This document shows positions 8,781 to 16,820 of a DNA stretch of 28,293 bases, piece by piece. The position numbers and the translations under genes are program-made. Every line of letters begins with the position of its first letter. Position 1 is the stretch's first letter. Source of the stretch: an uncultured Christensenellaceae bacterium (GTDB lineage Bacteria; Bacillota; Clostridia; Christensenellales; Pumilibacteraceae); assembly GCA_910588315.1 (NCBI GenBank), contig CAJUQF010000017.1:1-28293 (forward strand). Reading direction: 5' to 3'. Below the pieces are notes generated by a model. The model ran no database searches. It saw only the letters and a list, made by a program, of their open reading frames with translations, and was not told where the DNA came from.

Positions 8781-9762
8781 ATCGTACTGTTTTCGTTGCC
8801 GCTTTAACGAGCTTATCCGTAAACGGCAGAACGGCAAGCGCCGTCAGCAGGTTGTAAAATACGTGAAACACAGCGAGTCGGAGTTCGGGCGTGTGCGGTA
8901 TGAGTTTTTCGAGTGCGCCGGTGTAATCCGATCCGCACAGATGCAATATCATGCCGAGTACGAGCGCCGTCGCGGCGCCTATAATATTGAAATACATATG
9001 GATAAATGCCGCGCGTTTGGCGTTCTTGTCGGTGGCGGCGGATGCGATAAGCGCGGTCGTGCAGGTGCCTATGTCCGCGCCCACCGTTATGTAAATTCCC
9101 TGTTCCAATGTGATAAGCCCCGATACTATCATCGTTATGGCGAGTGTAGTCATTACCGACGAGCTTTGAACGACTGCTGTAAGCACGGCGCCGACGATGA
9201 CGAGCAGCAGCGGATTTTTGAACGTCGACAGAAAGTTTTTCAACCCGTCGAGCTCGGAAAAACAGGCGAACGCGCCGCTCATTATCGACAGTCCTACAAA
9301 CATCATGCCGAACCCGGTCAGAATATTTCCGAGCGTGCGAGTTTTATCGGACTTTGCAAAAGCGGTTATGCCCGCGCCTATTCCGGTTAGAGTTGCAAGT
9401 ACGGCGGACGCCGTTATGCCGTTGCCGCCGATCAGTCCCGTTGCTACGAACAGCCCCGTTACCGTGGTGCCGACGTTTGCTCCGAACATAACCGCCGCGG
9501 CTTGAGTAAGCGTCATTATTCCCGATCCGACAAAGCCTATTACTATAACGGAAGTCGCGCCCGAACTTTGTATTACGGCAGTCGCCGCGGCGCCGACGCC
9601 GAACAGCGCGAGTTTGCTTTTGCCCGTCGCGGCGAGCAGGGACGTCAGTTTGGCTTTGCTCGATTTTTGCAGTCCGGAACTCATGATTCCGCAAGCGGTC
9701 AGAAATATTCCCAATCCGGCGATCAGATCCATTATCGACAACGCGACGGTCGTTGTATTCAT
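8779..9762 (-). CDS. Na/Pi cotransporter family protein
   Basis: The 327-residue membrane protein shows the internal duplication of the Na+/phosphate symporter family (PF02690). QSSGAT at 65-70 and QSSSVMTT at 199-206 are the paired signature motifs, each followed by a matching GANVGTTVTG (94-103) and GADIGTCTTA (228-237). About eight hydrophobic segments are present. It lacks the C-terminal PhoU-like domain found in longer bacterial NptA-type members, as many short homologues do. It should import phosphate with sodium across the cytoplasmic membrane, although some members carry other anions. No clear ribosome binding site precedes the ATG. It is divergent from the uronate operon, with which it shares a compact promoter region. 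Confidence 0.93.
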   Translation of the reverse strand: MNTTTVALSIMDLIAGLGIFLTACGIMSSGLQKSSKAKLTSLLAATGKSKLALFGVGAAATAVIQSSGATSVIVIGFVGSGIMTLTQAAAVMFGANVGTTVTGLFVATGLIGGNGITASAVLATLTGIGAGITAFAKSDKTRTLGNILTGFGMMFVGLSIMSGAFACFSELDGLKNFLSTFKNPLLLVIVGAVLTAVVQSSSVMTTLAITMIVSGLITLEQGIYITVGADIGTCTTALIASAATDKNAKRAAFIHMYFNIIGAATALVLGMILHLCGSDYTGALEKLIPHTPELRLAVFHVFYNLLTALAVLPFTDKLVKAATKTVR

Positions 9763-9816
9763 ATTAATATAATACTATCGTACGAGCGCGGTGTATGCCG
9801 ATAAAAATAGAATAAA

Positions 9817-9845
9817 AATACAATATAAACAGTCAAAAATGTCAA
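9817..9845 (-). promoter_or_regulatory. Promoter of the Na/Pi symporter gene
   Basis: On the minus strand TTGACA (9845-9840) is followed after 17 bp by TGTATT (9822-9817), leaving a leader of about 50 nt. Its -35 box directly abuts the -35 box of the plus-strand uronate promoter. Confidence 0.6.
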
Positions 9846-9874
9846 TTGAATTGCTTTATCGATATTTGTATAAT
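9846..9874 (+). promoter_or_regulatory. Promoter of the glucuronate operon
   Basis: TTGAAT (9846-9851) and a perfect TATAAT (9869-9874) are 17 bp apart. The palindrome TCAATTGA (9842-9849) covers the junction of the two divergent -35 boxes and could bind a shared regulator; no regulator gene for uronates is in the window. Confidence 0.75.
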
Positions 9875-9917
9875 ATTAAAGATTCGTAAACGTGTAACGA
9901 TGGAATAGGTGAAATAT

Positions 9918-10775
9918 ATGAAAATTCGTATCGCTGCTTTTGCCGATGAGGCGGGCGAAAAATTTACCGACCAAATATCCGCGCTCGTCGCGGAGAAAAT
10001 ACCGTATATCGAACTGCGTTCGCTCGACGGAAAGAATATATCCGAAATAACGGCGGAAGAGGCCGTGCGCTATGCGAAAATGCTCGATACTGCCGGTATA
10101 AAAGTTTGGGCGATAGGCTCGCCGCTGGGAAAGATAGGTATAGACGACGATTTCGACGCGCATCTCGAAAAAGCCGAGCATGTGTTTAAGCTCGCCGAAG
10201 TATTTTCCGTTTCGCGCGTTCGCATGTTTTCGTTCTATACCGAAGATCCGGACTCGTGTACGGAAAAGGTGATAGAGCGGCTTAACAAACTTGTATCGCT
10301 TGCGTCGAGATACGGCGTTACGCTTTGCCACGAAAACGAAAAAGGTATATTCGGCGACACTGCGGCGCGGTGCGATTTGCTGTTGAAACGCGTCGAAGGA
10401 TTGAAATGCGTGTTCGATCCGGCAAACTTTGTTCAGTGCGGACAGGATGTCGGCGAAGCGCTCGATATTCTTGCCGACAGAGTGGATTACTACCATATAA
10501 AAGACGCGAAAAAAATCGACGGCGCGGTCGTTCCGGCAGGGCGCGGCGACGGAGAGCTGTACCGCTTGATTGCAGGGATCGCGCGCGACGTGACGCTCAC
10601 CGTAGAACCGCATTTAAGCGTTTTTTCGGGGCTTTCGTATTTCGACAAAACCGAGCTTAAGAACGAATATGTTTACGGATCGCAACGCGAAGCGTTCTCC
10701 GCGGCGATAGCGGCGACTGACGAACTGCTCGAAAAGAATTCCTTTCATTTTTCGGACGGAACGTGGATAAAGTAA
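9918..10775 (+). CDS. Sugar phosphate isomerase/epimerase, TIM barrel
   Basis: The 285-residue protein is a xylose-isomerase-like TIM barrel (AP_endonuc_2 family). Metal-binding and barrel motifs visible in order are LCHENEKGIFGD near 137, CVFDPANFVQCGQD near 163, YYHIKDAK near 190 and LTVEPHL near 228, giving the expected E, D, H, E metal set. It acts in the cytoplasm and interconverts or epimerises a sugar or keto-sugar; many relatives in sugar-acid operons work with the adjacent Gfo/Idh type dehydrogenase. A GTG at 9909 is in frame, but the ATG at 9918 has AGGTGA six bases upstream and is preferred. First gene of the operon. Confidence 0.88.
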   Translation: MKIRIAAFADEAGEKFTDQISALVAEKIPYIELRSLDGKNISEITAEEAVRYAKMLDTAGIKVWAIGSPLGKIGIDDDFDAHLEKAEHVFKLAEVFSVSRVRMFSFYTEDPDSCTEKVIERLNKLVSLASRYGVTLCHENEKGIFGDTAARCDLLLKRVEGLKCVFDPANFVQCGQDVGEALDILADRVDYYHIKDAKKIDGAVVPAGRGDGELYRLIAGIARDVTLTVEPHLSVFSGLSYFDKTELKNEYVYGSQREAFSAAIAATDELLEKNSFHFSDGTWIK

Positions 10776-10796
10776 ATCAATGACATCGGAGTTTAT

Positions 10797-11969
10797 ATGA
10801 AAGACACAGTCAAATTCGGAATAATAGGTATGGGCAACATGGGCACCGTGCATTTGCGGTCGTTTGCCGACGGTAAGATAAAAAACGGCGTAGTGACCGC
10901 CGTCGCCGACGTGGACGAGGGCAAACGCAATGCGGTCATGGCGTATTTGCCGAAAAACTGCGCATGCTATTCGAGCGGCGTCGAGCTTATAGACAAAGCG
11001 GATGTGGACGCCGTGATAATAGTAGTTCCGCATTACGAACATCCCGCGCTCGCGATACGCGCGCTCGATAAAGGCATACACGTTATCTGCGAAAAACCCG
11101 CCGGCGTATATACCAAACAGGTCAAGGAAATGAACGCCGTTGCAAAGAAGGGCAAGGCGCTTTTTACGATGATGTACAATCAACGAACAAATCCGCTTTA
11201 CATAAAAATGCGCGATATAGTTCGGAGCGGTGAAATCGGCGAGATAAGACGCGTCAATTGGATAATTACAAACTGGTTCAGAACGCAGTTTTATTACGAT
11301 TCCGGCGCTTGGCGTGCGACATGGAAAGGCGAGGGCGGCGGCGTGCTTATGAATCAGTGTCCGCACCAGCTCGATCTTTTGCAATGGATATGCGGCATGA
11401 TGCCGAATAAGATCCGTGCGTTCTGTCATTTCGGCAAATGGCACGATATAGAGACCGAGGACGACGTTACGGCGTATCTCGAATTCCCCAACGGGGCTAC
11501 GGGTTCGTTCATAACGACGACCGCCGACGCGCCCGGTACCAACCGTTTCGAGATACTCGGTTCGCGCGGTAAGCTTGTATGCGAAAAGGATACGCTCACG
11601 GTAGACAGATCTTCTATCGATTTGCAGCGCTTCCTGATGAACGAAAAGAGCGGCTTTACTCAACCGGAATTTACGACCGAGACCATCGAACAGGGCGGCG
11701 ATAATCCGCAGCATATCGGTATCATAAACAATTTCGTAGGCGCGGTACTCGGTCGCGAAAAACTTTATGTCGACGGCACGGAAGGATTGCATTGCGTCGA
11801 GCTTATAAATTCGATGCTGCTCTCGTCATGGCTCGACAAAACCGTAGAACTGCCCATCGACGACGACCTGTATTTGCGCGAACTCGAAAAACGCATCGCG
11901 ACGTCCAAGCTCAAAGACGGCGGAAATATTCTTATAGACAATACCATGTCGTTCGGCGGAACAAAATAA
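10797..11969 (+). CDS. Gfo/Idh/MocA family NAD(P)-dependent oxidoreductase
   Basis: The 390-residue enzyme opens with a Rossmann fold (GIIGMGNMG with the GxGxxG glycines at 11, 13 and 16), carries the family EKPAG motif at 99-103, whose lysine is the catalytic base region, and a GGGVLMNQCPHQLDLLQW helix near 180-196 with the conserved active-site Asp and His. The alpha/beta C-terminal sheet follows. The family oxidises or reduces a hydroxyl of a sugar or glycoside in the cytoplasm. Together with the TIM-barrel partner it probably processes a uronide before the uxaC step; that pairing is known from sugar-acid loci, but the substrate here is inferred. CGGAG lies 6 bp from the ATG, 21 bp after the upstream stop. 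Confidence 0.9.
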   Translation: MKDTVKFGIIGMGNMGTVHLRSFADGKIKNGVVTAVADVDEGKRNAVMAYLPKNCACYSSGVELIDKADVDAVIIVVPHYEHPALAIRALDKGIHVICEKPAGVYTKQVKEMNAVAKKGKALFTMMYNQRTNPLYIKMRDIVRSGEIGEIRRVNWIITNWFRTQFYYDSGAWRATWKGEGGGVLMNQCPHQLDLLQWICGMMPNKIRAFCHFGKWHDIETEDDVTAYLEFPNGATGSFITTTADAPGTNRFEILGSRGKLVCEKDTLTVDRSSIDLQRFLMNEKSGFTQPEFTTETIEQGGDNPQHIGIINNFVGAVLGREKLYVDGTEGLHCVELINSMLLSSWLDKTVELPIDDDLYLRELEKRIATSKLKDGGNILIDNTMSFGGTK

Positions 11970-13291
11970 TGCGTTTCATGGACGACGGAGTTTTGCTGCG
12001 CGGCGAAAAGGCGCGCGAGCTGTATGCTAAAGTAAAAGACCTGCCGATAATCGATTACCACTGTCATCTCGATCAAGGCGCGATCGCCGCTGATCGCAAG
12101 TGGGATAATATCGGCGAGCTGTGGCTTGCCGGAGATCATTATAAATGGCGCGCCATGCGTTGTTGCGGCGTGGACGAGCGGTATATCACCGGCGCCGCAG
12201 ACTACAAAGACAAATTCATTAAATATGCGGAGATCATGCCTAAACTGATCGGCAATCCGTTATATTACTGGACGCACTTCGAGCTCAAACGGATATTCGG
12301 TATAGACGATCCGCTTAACGCAAACAGAGCGAAATATATATACGACGCCGCGAGCGAAAGGCTTCGTTTGCTTTCGGCGCGTGAACTTATGCGATTATTC
12401 GACGTGCGATTCGTAGCTACTACCGACGATCCGGCAGACGATCTGGCGCTGCACGGCAAGTACGACGGTATAACCGTTTCGCCGACGTTTCGCCCGGACA
12501 GACTGATGTCGTTAGATGCGGATTACTTGAATAAGCTCGGCGCTGCGTCGGGCGTCGACATCGAGAGTTTGGACGATCTGCTCGTCGCGCTCGAGCGTAG
12601 GCTCGATCATTTCGTGCAAAAGGGTTGCAAAATGTCCGATCACGGGTTCGAGAATTTTCCGTCGAGATACGTTACGCATTCGGAAGCCGAACACTTATTC
12701 GCACGGCGCAGGAATATCACGGAGTCAGGTCGCGACGCGCTCAGAGGTTATTTGTTGACTAAACTCGCCGCCATGTATCGCGAGCGCGGTATTACCATGC
12801 AATTGCATTTTTCCGTCATGCGAAACGTCAATTCGTCGGCGTACCGCGCGCTCGGCGTTGACAGCGGATTCGACATAGCAGGCGAACCCGCCGATATAAA
12901 AAATCTTGTCAAATTCCTGGATACCGTCGGTGACGAGCGCAGACCGAGAACGGTGCTGTATACGCTCAACGACGGCAACCTTGCGGCGCTTGCGGCGGCG
13001 GCAGGGGCGTTTAGAAACGTTTTGCTCGGCGCGGCATGGTGGTTCAACGATACGGTGGAAGGCATTCGCAAAAACTTATCGGTCATTGCCGAGTACGGCG
13101 TATTAGGCAACATGCTCGGTATGCTGTCGGACAGCCGTAGTTTTTCGAGTTATGTGCGGTTCGATTTTTTCAGACGCATTGCCTGCGATTATGTCGGAGA
13201 CAAGGTGGAACGCGGCGAGTATGCCGAAACCGACGCTGCCGCATTGCTTTATGACTTGTGTTACGGCAATGCCGAACGAATGGTCAAATGA
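11969..13291 (+). CDS. uxaC: Glucuronate (uronate) isomerase
   Basis: This 440-residue member of the amidohydrolase-fold UxaC family has the metal-binding DYHCHLD near residues 28-34, the family-specific GDHYKWRAMRCCGVDERYITG and NPLYYWTHFELKRIFGI segments, ATTDDPAD near 150, and the C-terminal YDLCYGNAERMV. It converts D-glucuronate to D-fructuronate (and galacturonate to tagaturonate) in the cytoplasm, the entry step of this operon. The ATG at 11969 overlaps the preceding stop codon by one base (TAATG), which points to translational coupling. The open frame extends upstream to 11792 but that part is out-of-frame reading of the previous gene. The family norm is about 465 residues, so this one is slightly short but intact. 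Confidence 0.97.
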   Translation: MRFMDDGVLLRGEKARELYAKVKDLPIIDYHCHLDQGAIAADRKWDNIGELWLAGDHYKWRAMRCCGVDERYITGAADYKDKFIKYAEIMPKLIGNPLYYWTHFELKRIFGIDDPLNANRAKYIYDAASERLRLLSARELMRLFDVRFVATTDDPADDLALHGKYDGITVSPTFRPDRLMSLDADYLNKLGAASGVDIESLDDLLVALERRLDHFVQKGCKMSDHGFENFPSRYVTHSEAEHLFARRRNITESGRDALRGYLLTKLAAMYRERGITMQLHFSVMRNVNSSAYRALGVDSGFDIAGEPADIKNLVKFLDTVGDERRPRTVLYTLNDGNLAALAAAAGAFRNVLLGAAWWFNDTVEGIRKNLSVIAEYGVLGNMLGMLSDSRSFSSYVRFDFFRRIACDYVGDKVERGEYAETDAAALLYDLCYGNAERMVK

Positions 13292-13347
13292 TCGTTGTCC
13301 GGTTCGGAGCGATGAACTTGTAATTTGCTTAAAAGGAGAACGCCATA

Positions 13348-14376
13348 GTGAAGATGACATTCAGGTGGTACGGCGCCGACGATTGCATACCTTTGGCATA
13401 TATAAAGCAGATCCCGAATATGTCCGGTGTCGTGACTGCGGTTTACGACACGCCGGTAGGCGAAGTATGGGAAAAAGAAAAAATCAAAAAGCTTAAGTCC
13501 ATGTGCGACGCCGCGGCGCTGGAAATGGAAGTAATAGAGTCCGTGCCGGTACACGAAGACATAAAATCGGGTAAACCTTCGCGCGACAGATATATCGAAA
13601 ACTATGCGCATACTATCTTGAATCTCGGCGAAGCGGGCGTAAAGTGCGTTTGTTACAACTTTATGCCGGTATTCGATTGGCTGCGTACCGATCTCAAAAA
13701 ACGTGCGCCGGACGGAAGTACCGGGCTGTCGTATGATCATGCCGAGCTTTTAAAGCTCGATCCGAAAAATCTGCATTTGCCGGGCTGGGACGAAAGCTAT
13801 ACCGCCGACGAACTTTACGGATTGCTCGAAGAATACAAAAGCGTTACGCACGAAAAGTTATTCGACAATCTCGTGTATTTCCTTAAAGGGATCATGCCCG
13901 CCTGCGACAAGGCAAACGTAAACATGGCTATACATCCGGACGATCCGCCTTGGGATATGTTCGGATTGCCGCGGATAGTTACGGGGCAAGAGTCGTATGA
14001 GAAAATAACGAAGGCGGTGCCGAATGTGCATAACGGCTTTACTTTCTGTACGGGTAGTTTGGGTGCAAGCCGAGATAACGATTTGGTAAGCATGGCGAAA
14101 AAATATGCGAAACGTATTTATTTCGCGCACATAAGGCAGATCAAATTCGATAACGAAAAAGATTTTACCGAGACCGGACACTTTACCGGCGCCGGAGATT
14201 TGGATATAATCGGCATAGTACGCGCTTTGGTAAACGGCGGATTCGACGGATATGTTCGTCCCGATCACGGCAGGAATATTTGGGGCGAGGACGGCAAACC
14301 CGGTTACGGACTGTTCGACCGCGCGCTCGGCGCGGCGTATCTCAACGGACTGTTCGAAGCGATCCAAAAGGAGTGA
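13348..14376 (+). CDS. uxuA: Mannonate dehydratase
   Basis: The 342-residue protein matches UxuA throughout: the characteristic start MKMTFRWYG, CVCYNFMPVFDWLRTDL near 100-116, MAIHPDDPPWDMFGLPRIVTG near 192-212, the FCTGSLG segment, YFAHIRQIKF and VRPDHGR near 303. The enzyme dehydrates D-mannonate to 2-keto-3-deoxy-D-gluconate with a divalent metal in a TIM barrel. The start is GTG (13348), nine bases after AAAGGAG (13332-13338); the ATG two codons later is possible, but the family N-terminus favours GTG. It follows uxaC by 56 bp and precedes the reductase by 5 bp. Its length fits the 340-395 residue family. Confidence 0.97.
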   Translation: MKMTFRWYGADDCIPLAYIKQIPNMSGVVTAVYDTPVGEVWEKEKIKKLKSMCDAAALEMEVIESVPVHEDIKSGKPSRDRYIENYAHTILNLGEAGVKCVCYNFMPVFDWLRTDLKKRAPDGSTGLSYDHAELLKLDPKNLHLPGWDESYTADELYGLLEEYKSVTHEKLFDNLVYFLKGIMPACDKANVNMAIHPDDPPWDMFGLPRIVTGQESYEKITKAVPNVHNGFTFCTGSLGASRDNDLVSMAKKYAKRIYFAHIRQIKFDNEKDFTETGHFTGAGDLDIIGIVRALVNGGFDGYVRPDHGRNIWGEDGKPGYGLFDRALGAAYLNGLFEAIQKE

Positions 14377-14381
14377 ATTTT

Positions 14382-15212
14382 ATGAAATTACCGTTTAAAG
14401 TCGATCTGAAAAATAAGATAGCGGCGGTTACGGGCGCAGGCGGCGTTATCTGCGCCGAATTCTGCAGAGCGCTTGCCGCATGCGGCGCAAAGGTCGCTCT
14501 GCTCGATATAAATTACGACGCGGCAAAGTCAGTCGCCGACGAGGTAGGCGAAAACGCGTTTGCCGTCGAGTGCGACTGTCTCGATAAATCGAGTTTGATA
14601 AGTGCGAGAGCCGCCGTGTGTGCGCGGTTCGGCGATGTGAATTTTCTCGTCAACGGCGCCGGCGGCAATAATTCTCGGGCAACGACCGATAACGAATTCA
14701 TGACTCCGGACACCGTCGGGATCAAGGACTTTTTTTCGCTGGAAGAGATCGGACTTAAAAAAGTATTCGATCTTAATATAATATCGGCGTTTCTTGCGAC
14801 GCAGGTGTTTGCCGAAAGCATGGTACGCTCGGGTGGAAATATCGTAAATATTTCGAGCATGAACGCATACAGACCGCTTACGAAGATCCCGGCGTATTCC
14901 GCGGCGAAAGCAGGACTGAGTAATTTTACGCAATGGGTGGCGGTACATTTCGCGCCATGCAAAATCAGATGCAATGCGATCGCGCCGGGCTTTTTCGCTA
15001 CCAACCAAAACAGAGATCTGTTATTCGATAAGACAGGCGCTCCCACCGCGCGTACCGGTAAAATACTTGCCGCGACGCCGATGAAAAGATTGGGCGAAAT
15101 ATGCGATCTCATAGGCGCGTTTTTGTGGCTTGCCGACGATAAAGCAAGCGCGTTCGTGACCGGCGCGGTCATACCCGTAGACGGCGGATTCTCCGCATAC
15201 TCGGGCGTGTAA
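14382..15212 (+). CDS. uxuB: SDR-family D-fructuronate reductase (mannonate oxidoreductase)
   Basis: The 276-residue short-chain dehydrogenase has the cofactor motif TGAGGVIC near 15-22, the NGAGG (NNAG equivalent) near 90, the catalytic SSM serine near 159, YSAAK near 172-176, and the IAPGFF segment after it. The insert around residues 100-130 (MTPDTVGIKDFFSLEEIGLKKVFDLN) is typical of the SDR mannonate oxidoreductases of Gram-positive uronate operons, such as Bacillus subtilis UxuB (YjmF). It reduces D-fructuronate to D-mannonate with NADH, linking uxaC and uxuA. The ribosome binding site AAAAGGAG (14366-14373) lies inside the last codons of uxuA, so translation is coupled. Assignment to this substrate rests on subfamily features plus context. 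Confidence 0.88.
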   Translation: MKLPFKVDLKNKIAAVTGAGGVICAEFCRALAACGAKVALLDINYDAAKSVADEVGENAFAVECDCLDKSSLISARAAVCARFGDVNFLVNGAGGNNSRATTDNEFMTPDTVGIKDFFSLEEIGLKKVFDLNIISAFLATQVFAESMVRSGGNIVNISSMNAYRPLTKIPAYSAAKAGLSNFTQWVAVHFAPCKIRCNAIAPGFFATNQNRDLLFDKTGAPTARTGKILAATPMKRLGEICDLIGAFLWLADDKASAFVTGAVIPVDGGFSAYSGV

Positions 15213-15242
15213 GCGCGTGCCGAAATATCGGAGGATATTGTT

Positions 15243-15806
15243 ATGTACGATTTAAAACGTGTCATCCCGCTCGTCACGGTCGACGATGCGCGAGACGTAA
15301 CGGATATTATCGCCGCGCTCGACGCCGCAGGTTACGGCTGTGCGGAGATAACTCTCAGAACTTCGGCTGGCGTAAAGGCGATAGCGCTTGCCGCAGCGCA
15401 ATTCCCGAACATGCTTATAGGCGCCGGATCGGTATTGTCCGCAGAGACGTGCTTATCGGCGCTCGACGCCGGCGCACGGTTCATAGTTTCGCCCGGACTG
15501 TCGGACTCTGTCGCGGCGCTTTGCATAAAGCGTTGCGTTCCGTACTATCCGGGTTGCGTTACGCCTACCGAGATCATGCGCGCGATCTCACTCGGTATAA
15601 CCACCGTCAAGTATTTTCCGGCGGACGTGTTCGGCGGACTCAAAGCCATGAAGGCGCTGTCCGCGCCGTTCCCGCAGGTGAAATTCATACCTACGGGCGG
15701 TATCGATGTCGAAAACGTCGGAGATTATCTGGCATGGGATAAAGTGGCGGCGGTAGGCGGAAGTTCGTTCACTAAAGCGGCGGTGGAAAAATGGGCAAAG
15801 TCGTAA
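15243..15806 (+). CDS. kdgA: KDPG/KHG aldolase
   Basis: The 187-residue class I aldolase has the family motifs in order: VIPLVTVDD, the catalytic-base E35 in EITLRT, GAGSVLS near 61, ARFIVSPG near 78, PYYPGCVTPTE, the Schiff-base lysine in TTVKYFPAD (K123) and FIPTGGI near 148-154. It cleaves 2-keto-3-deoxy-6-phosphogluconate to pyruvate and glyceraldehyde 3-phosphate, the last step of this operon. GGAGG (15230-15234) precedes the ATG. It is about 20 residues shorter than Escherichia coli Eda but complete across the barrel. Its 3' end overlaps the kinase gene by 16 bp. Confidence 0.96.
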   Translation: MYDLKRVIPLVTVDDARDVTDIIAALDAAGYGCAEITLRTSAGVKAIALAAAQFPNMLIGAGSVLSAETCLSALDAGARFIVSPGLSDSVAALCIKRCVPYYPGCVTPTEIMRAISLGITTVKYFPADVFGGLKAMKALSAPFPQVKFIPTGGIDVENVGDYLAWDKVAAVGGSSFTKAAVEKWAKS

Positions 15807-16747
15807 CTTTCGGCGAGATCATGCTCAGGCTGACGCCTGACGATTTTCCGACGATGCGAGCATATTACGGCGGCGCGGAAGCCAACGTCGCGGTCCTTTT
15901 GTCATGCTTGGGCGAGCGCGCGTCTTTTGTGACGAAACTGCCGATCGGCGCGCTCGGGGATTTTGCGCTCGAGACTTTGAAACGGTACGGCGTGGAAACG
16001 GATTCGGTCGTACGCGGCAAAGGAAAGATGGGCGTTTATTTTTGCGAGAACGACGGCATTACGAGCAATATCGTCTATGACAGAGCGGACTCCGCAGTTG
16101 CGCTCGCGGACGAAAACGAGTTCGATTGGGACGGTATTTTCGCCGGCGCGGCTCGATTCCATTTTACCGGCATAACTCCGGCGCTGTCCGACGGACTTAA
16201 AGCCGCATGCATTACCGCATGCAAGGCGGCACGGCGCTTGGGAGTGGTCGTGTCGTGCGATTTAAACTATCGCGAAAAACTGTGGGATAAGAGCGACGCG
16301 CGCGCCGCCGCGGAACTGTATATGCCGTACGTGGACGATTTTATTATCAACGAACATCAGGCGCGTGACGTACTCGGGATCGCGCCGGAGCCTGGCGCGG
16401 CCTGCAATGAACGATATGTTTCCATAGCGGATATCCTTATGCGGCGATACGGGTTTAAAAACGTCGGGATAACCGTTCGCGGCGCGACCGACGGTAAAAT
16501 CGTTCGATCCGGTTTGTTATACACCGGCGGAAACGCTTATTTTTCGCGCATACGCGAATTCCGGGCTGCGGACGGGCAGGGCGGCGGCGATGCGTTTTGC
16601 GGCGGACTGATTTACGCCATGAAAAACGGATATTCTAAGCCTGATGCGATAGAATTCGCGGTGGCTGCGAGCTGCATGAAAAACTCGGCTCGCGGCGATT
16701 TTGCGACGTTCACGGTAGAAATGATAAAAGACTATGCGAATAATTGA
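15791..16747 (+). CDS. kdgK: 2-Keto-3-deoxygluconate kinase, PfkB family
   Basis: The 318-residue kinase starts with VVTFGEIMLRLTPDDF and YYGGAEANVAVLLSCLG (the PfkB N-terminal substrate-binding signature). It has VVSCDLNYREKLWD in mid-protein and ends in the ATP-binding motif AADGQGGGDAFCGGLIYAM, with the catalytic Asp near 267. The usual GAGD reads GGGD, a variant typical of KdgK. It phosphorylates KDG to KDPG with ATP, feeding the aldolase just upstream. The ATG lies inside the last codons of the aldolase gene, so the two are translationally coupled. Last gene of the uronate operon; no strong terminator follows before the next promoter. Confidence 0.95.
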   Translation: MGKVVTFGEIMLRLTPDDFPTMRAYYGGAEANVAVLLSCLGERASFVTKLPIGALGDFALETLKRYGVETDSVVRGKGKMGVYFCENDGITSNIVYDRADSAVALADENEFDWDGIFAGAARFHFTGITPALSDGLKAACITACKAARRLGVVVSCDLNYREKLWDKSDARAAAELYMPYVDDFIINEHQARDVLGIAPEPGAACNERYVSIADILMRRYGFKNVGITVRGATDGKIVRSGLLYTGGNAYFSRIREFRAADGQGGGDAFCGGLIYAMKNGYSKPDAIEFAVAASCMKNSARGDFATFTVEMIKDYANN

Positions 16748-16753
16748 AATGCC

Positions 16754-16782
16754 TTGACTATTATACGAATAAATCGTATAAT
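16754..16782 (+). promoter_or_regulatory. Promoter with a palindromic operator over the -10 box
   Basis: TTGACT (16754-16759) and TATAAT (16777-16782) are 17 bp apart. A perfect inverted repeat, TTATACGA (16761-16768) and TCGTATAA (16774-16781), with a 5-bp centre fills the spacer and covers the -10 box. A dimeric repressor bound there would block polymerase. It has no U-tract, so it is not a terminator for the operon upstream. Confidence 0.75.
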
Positions 16783-16820
16783 AAATCGGTCGATCACAAT
16801 ATTTTACGTCGGGAGATAAA

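Noticed and set aside
10614..11792. Long minus-strand frame of 392 codons opposite the Gfo/Idh gene
   Set aside because: The plus strand has a full-length, well-conserved enzyme; this frame is its mirror.
16761..16781. Terminator for the uronate operon
   Set aside because: The palindrome is AT-rich, overlaps the -10 box of the next gene and has no U-tract, so an operator is the better reading.
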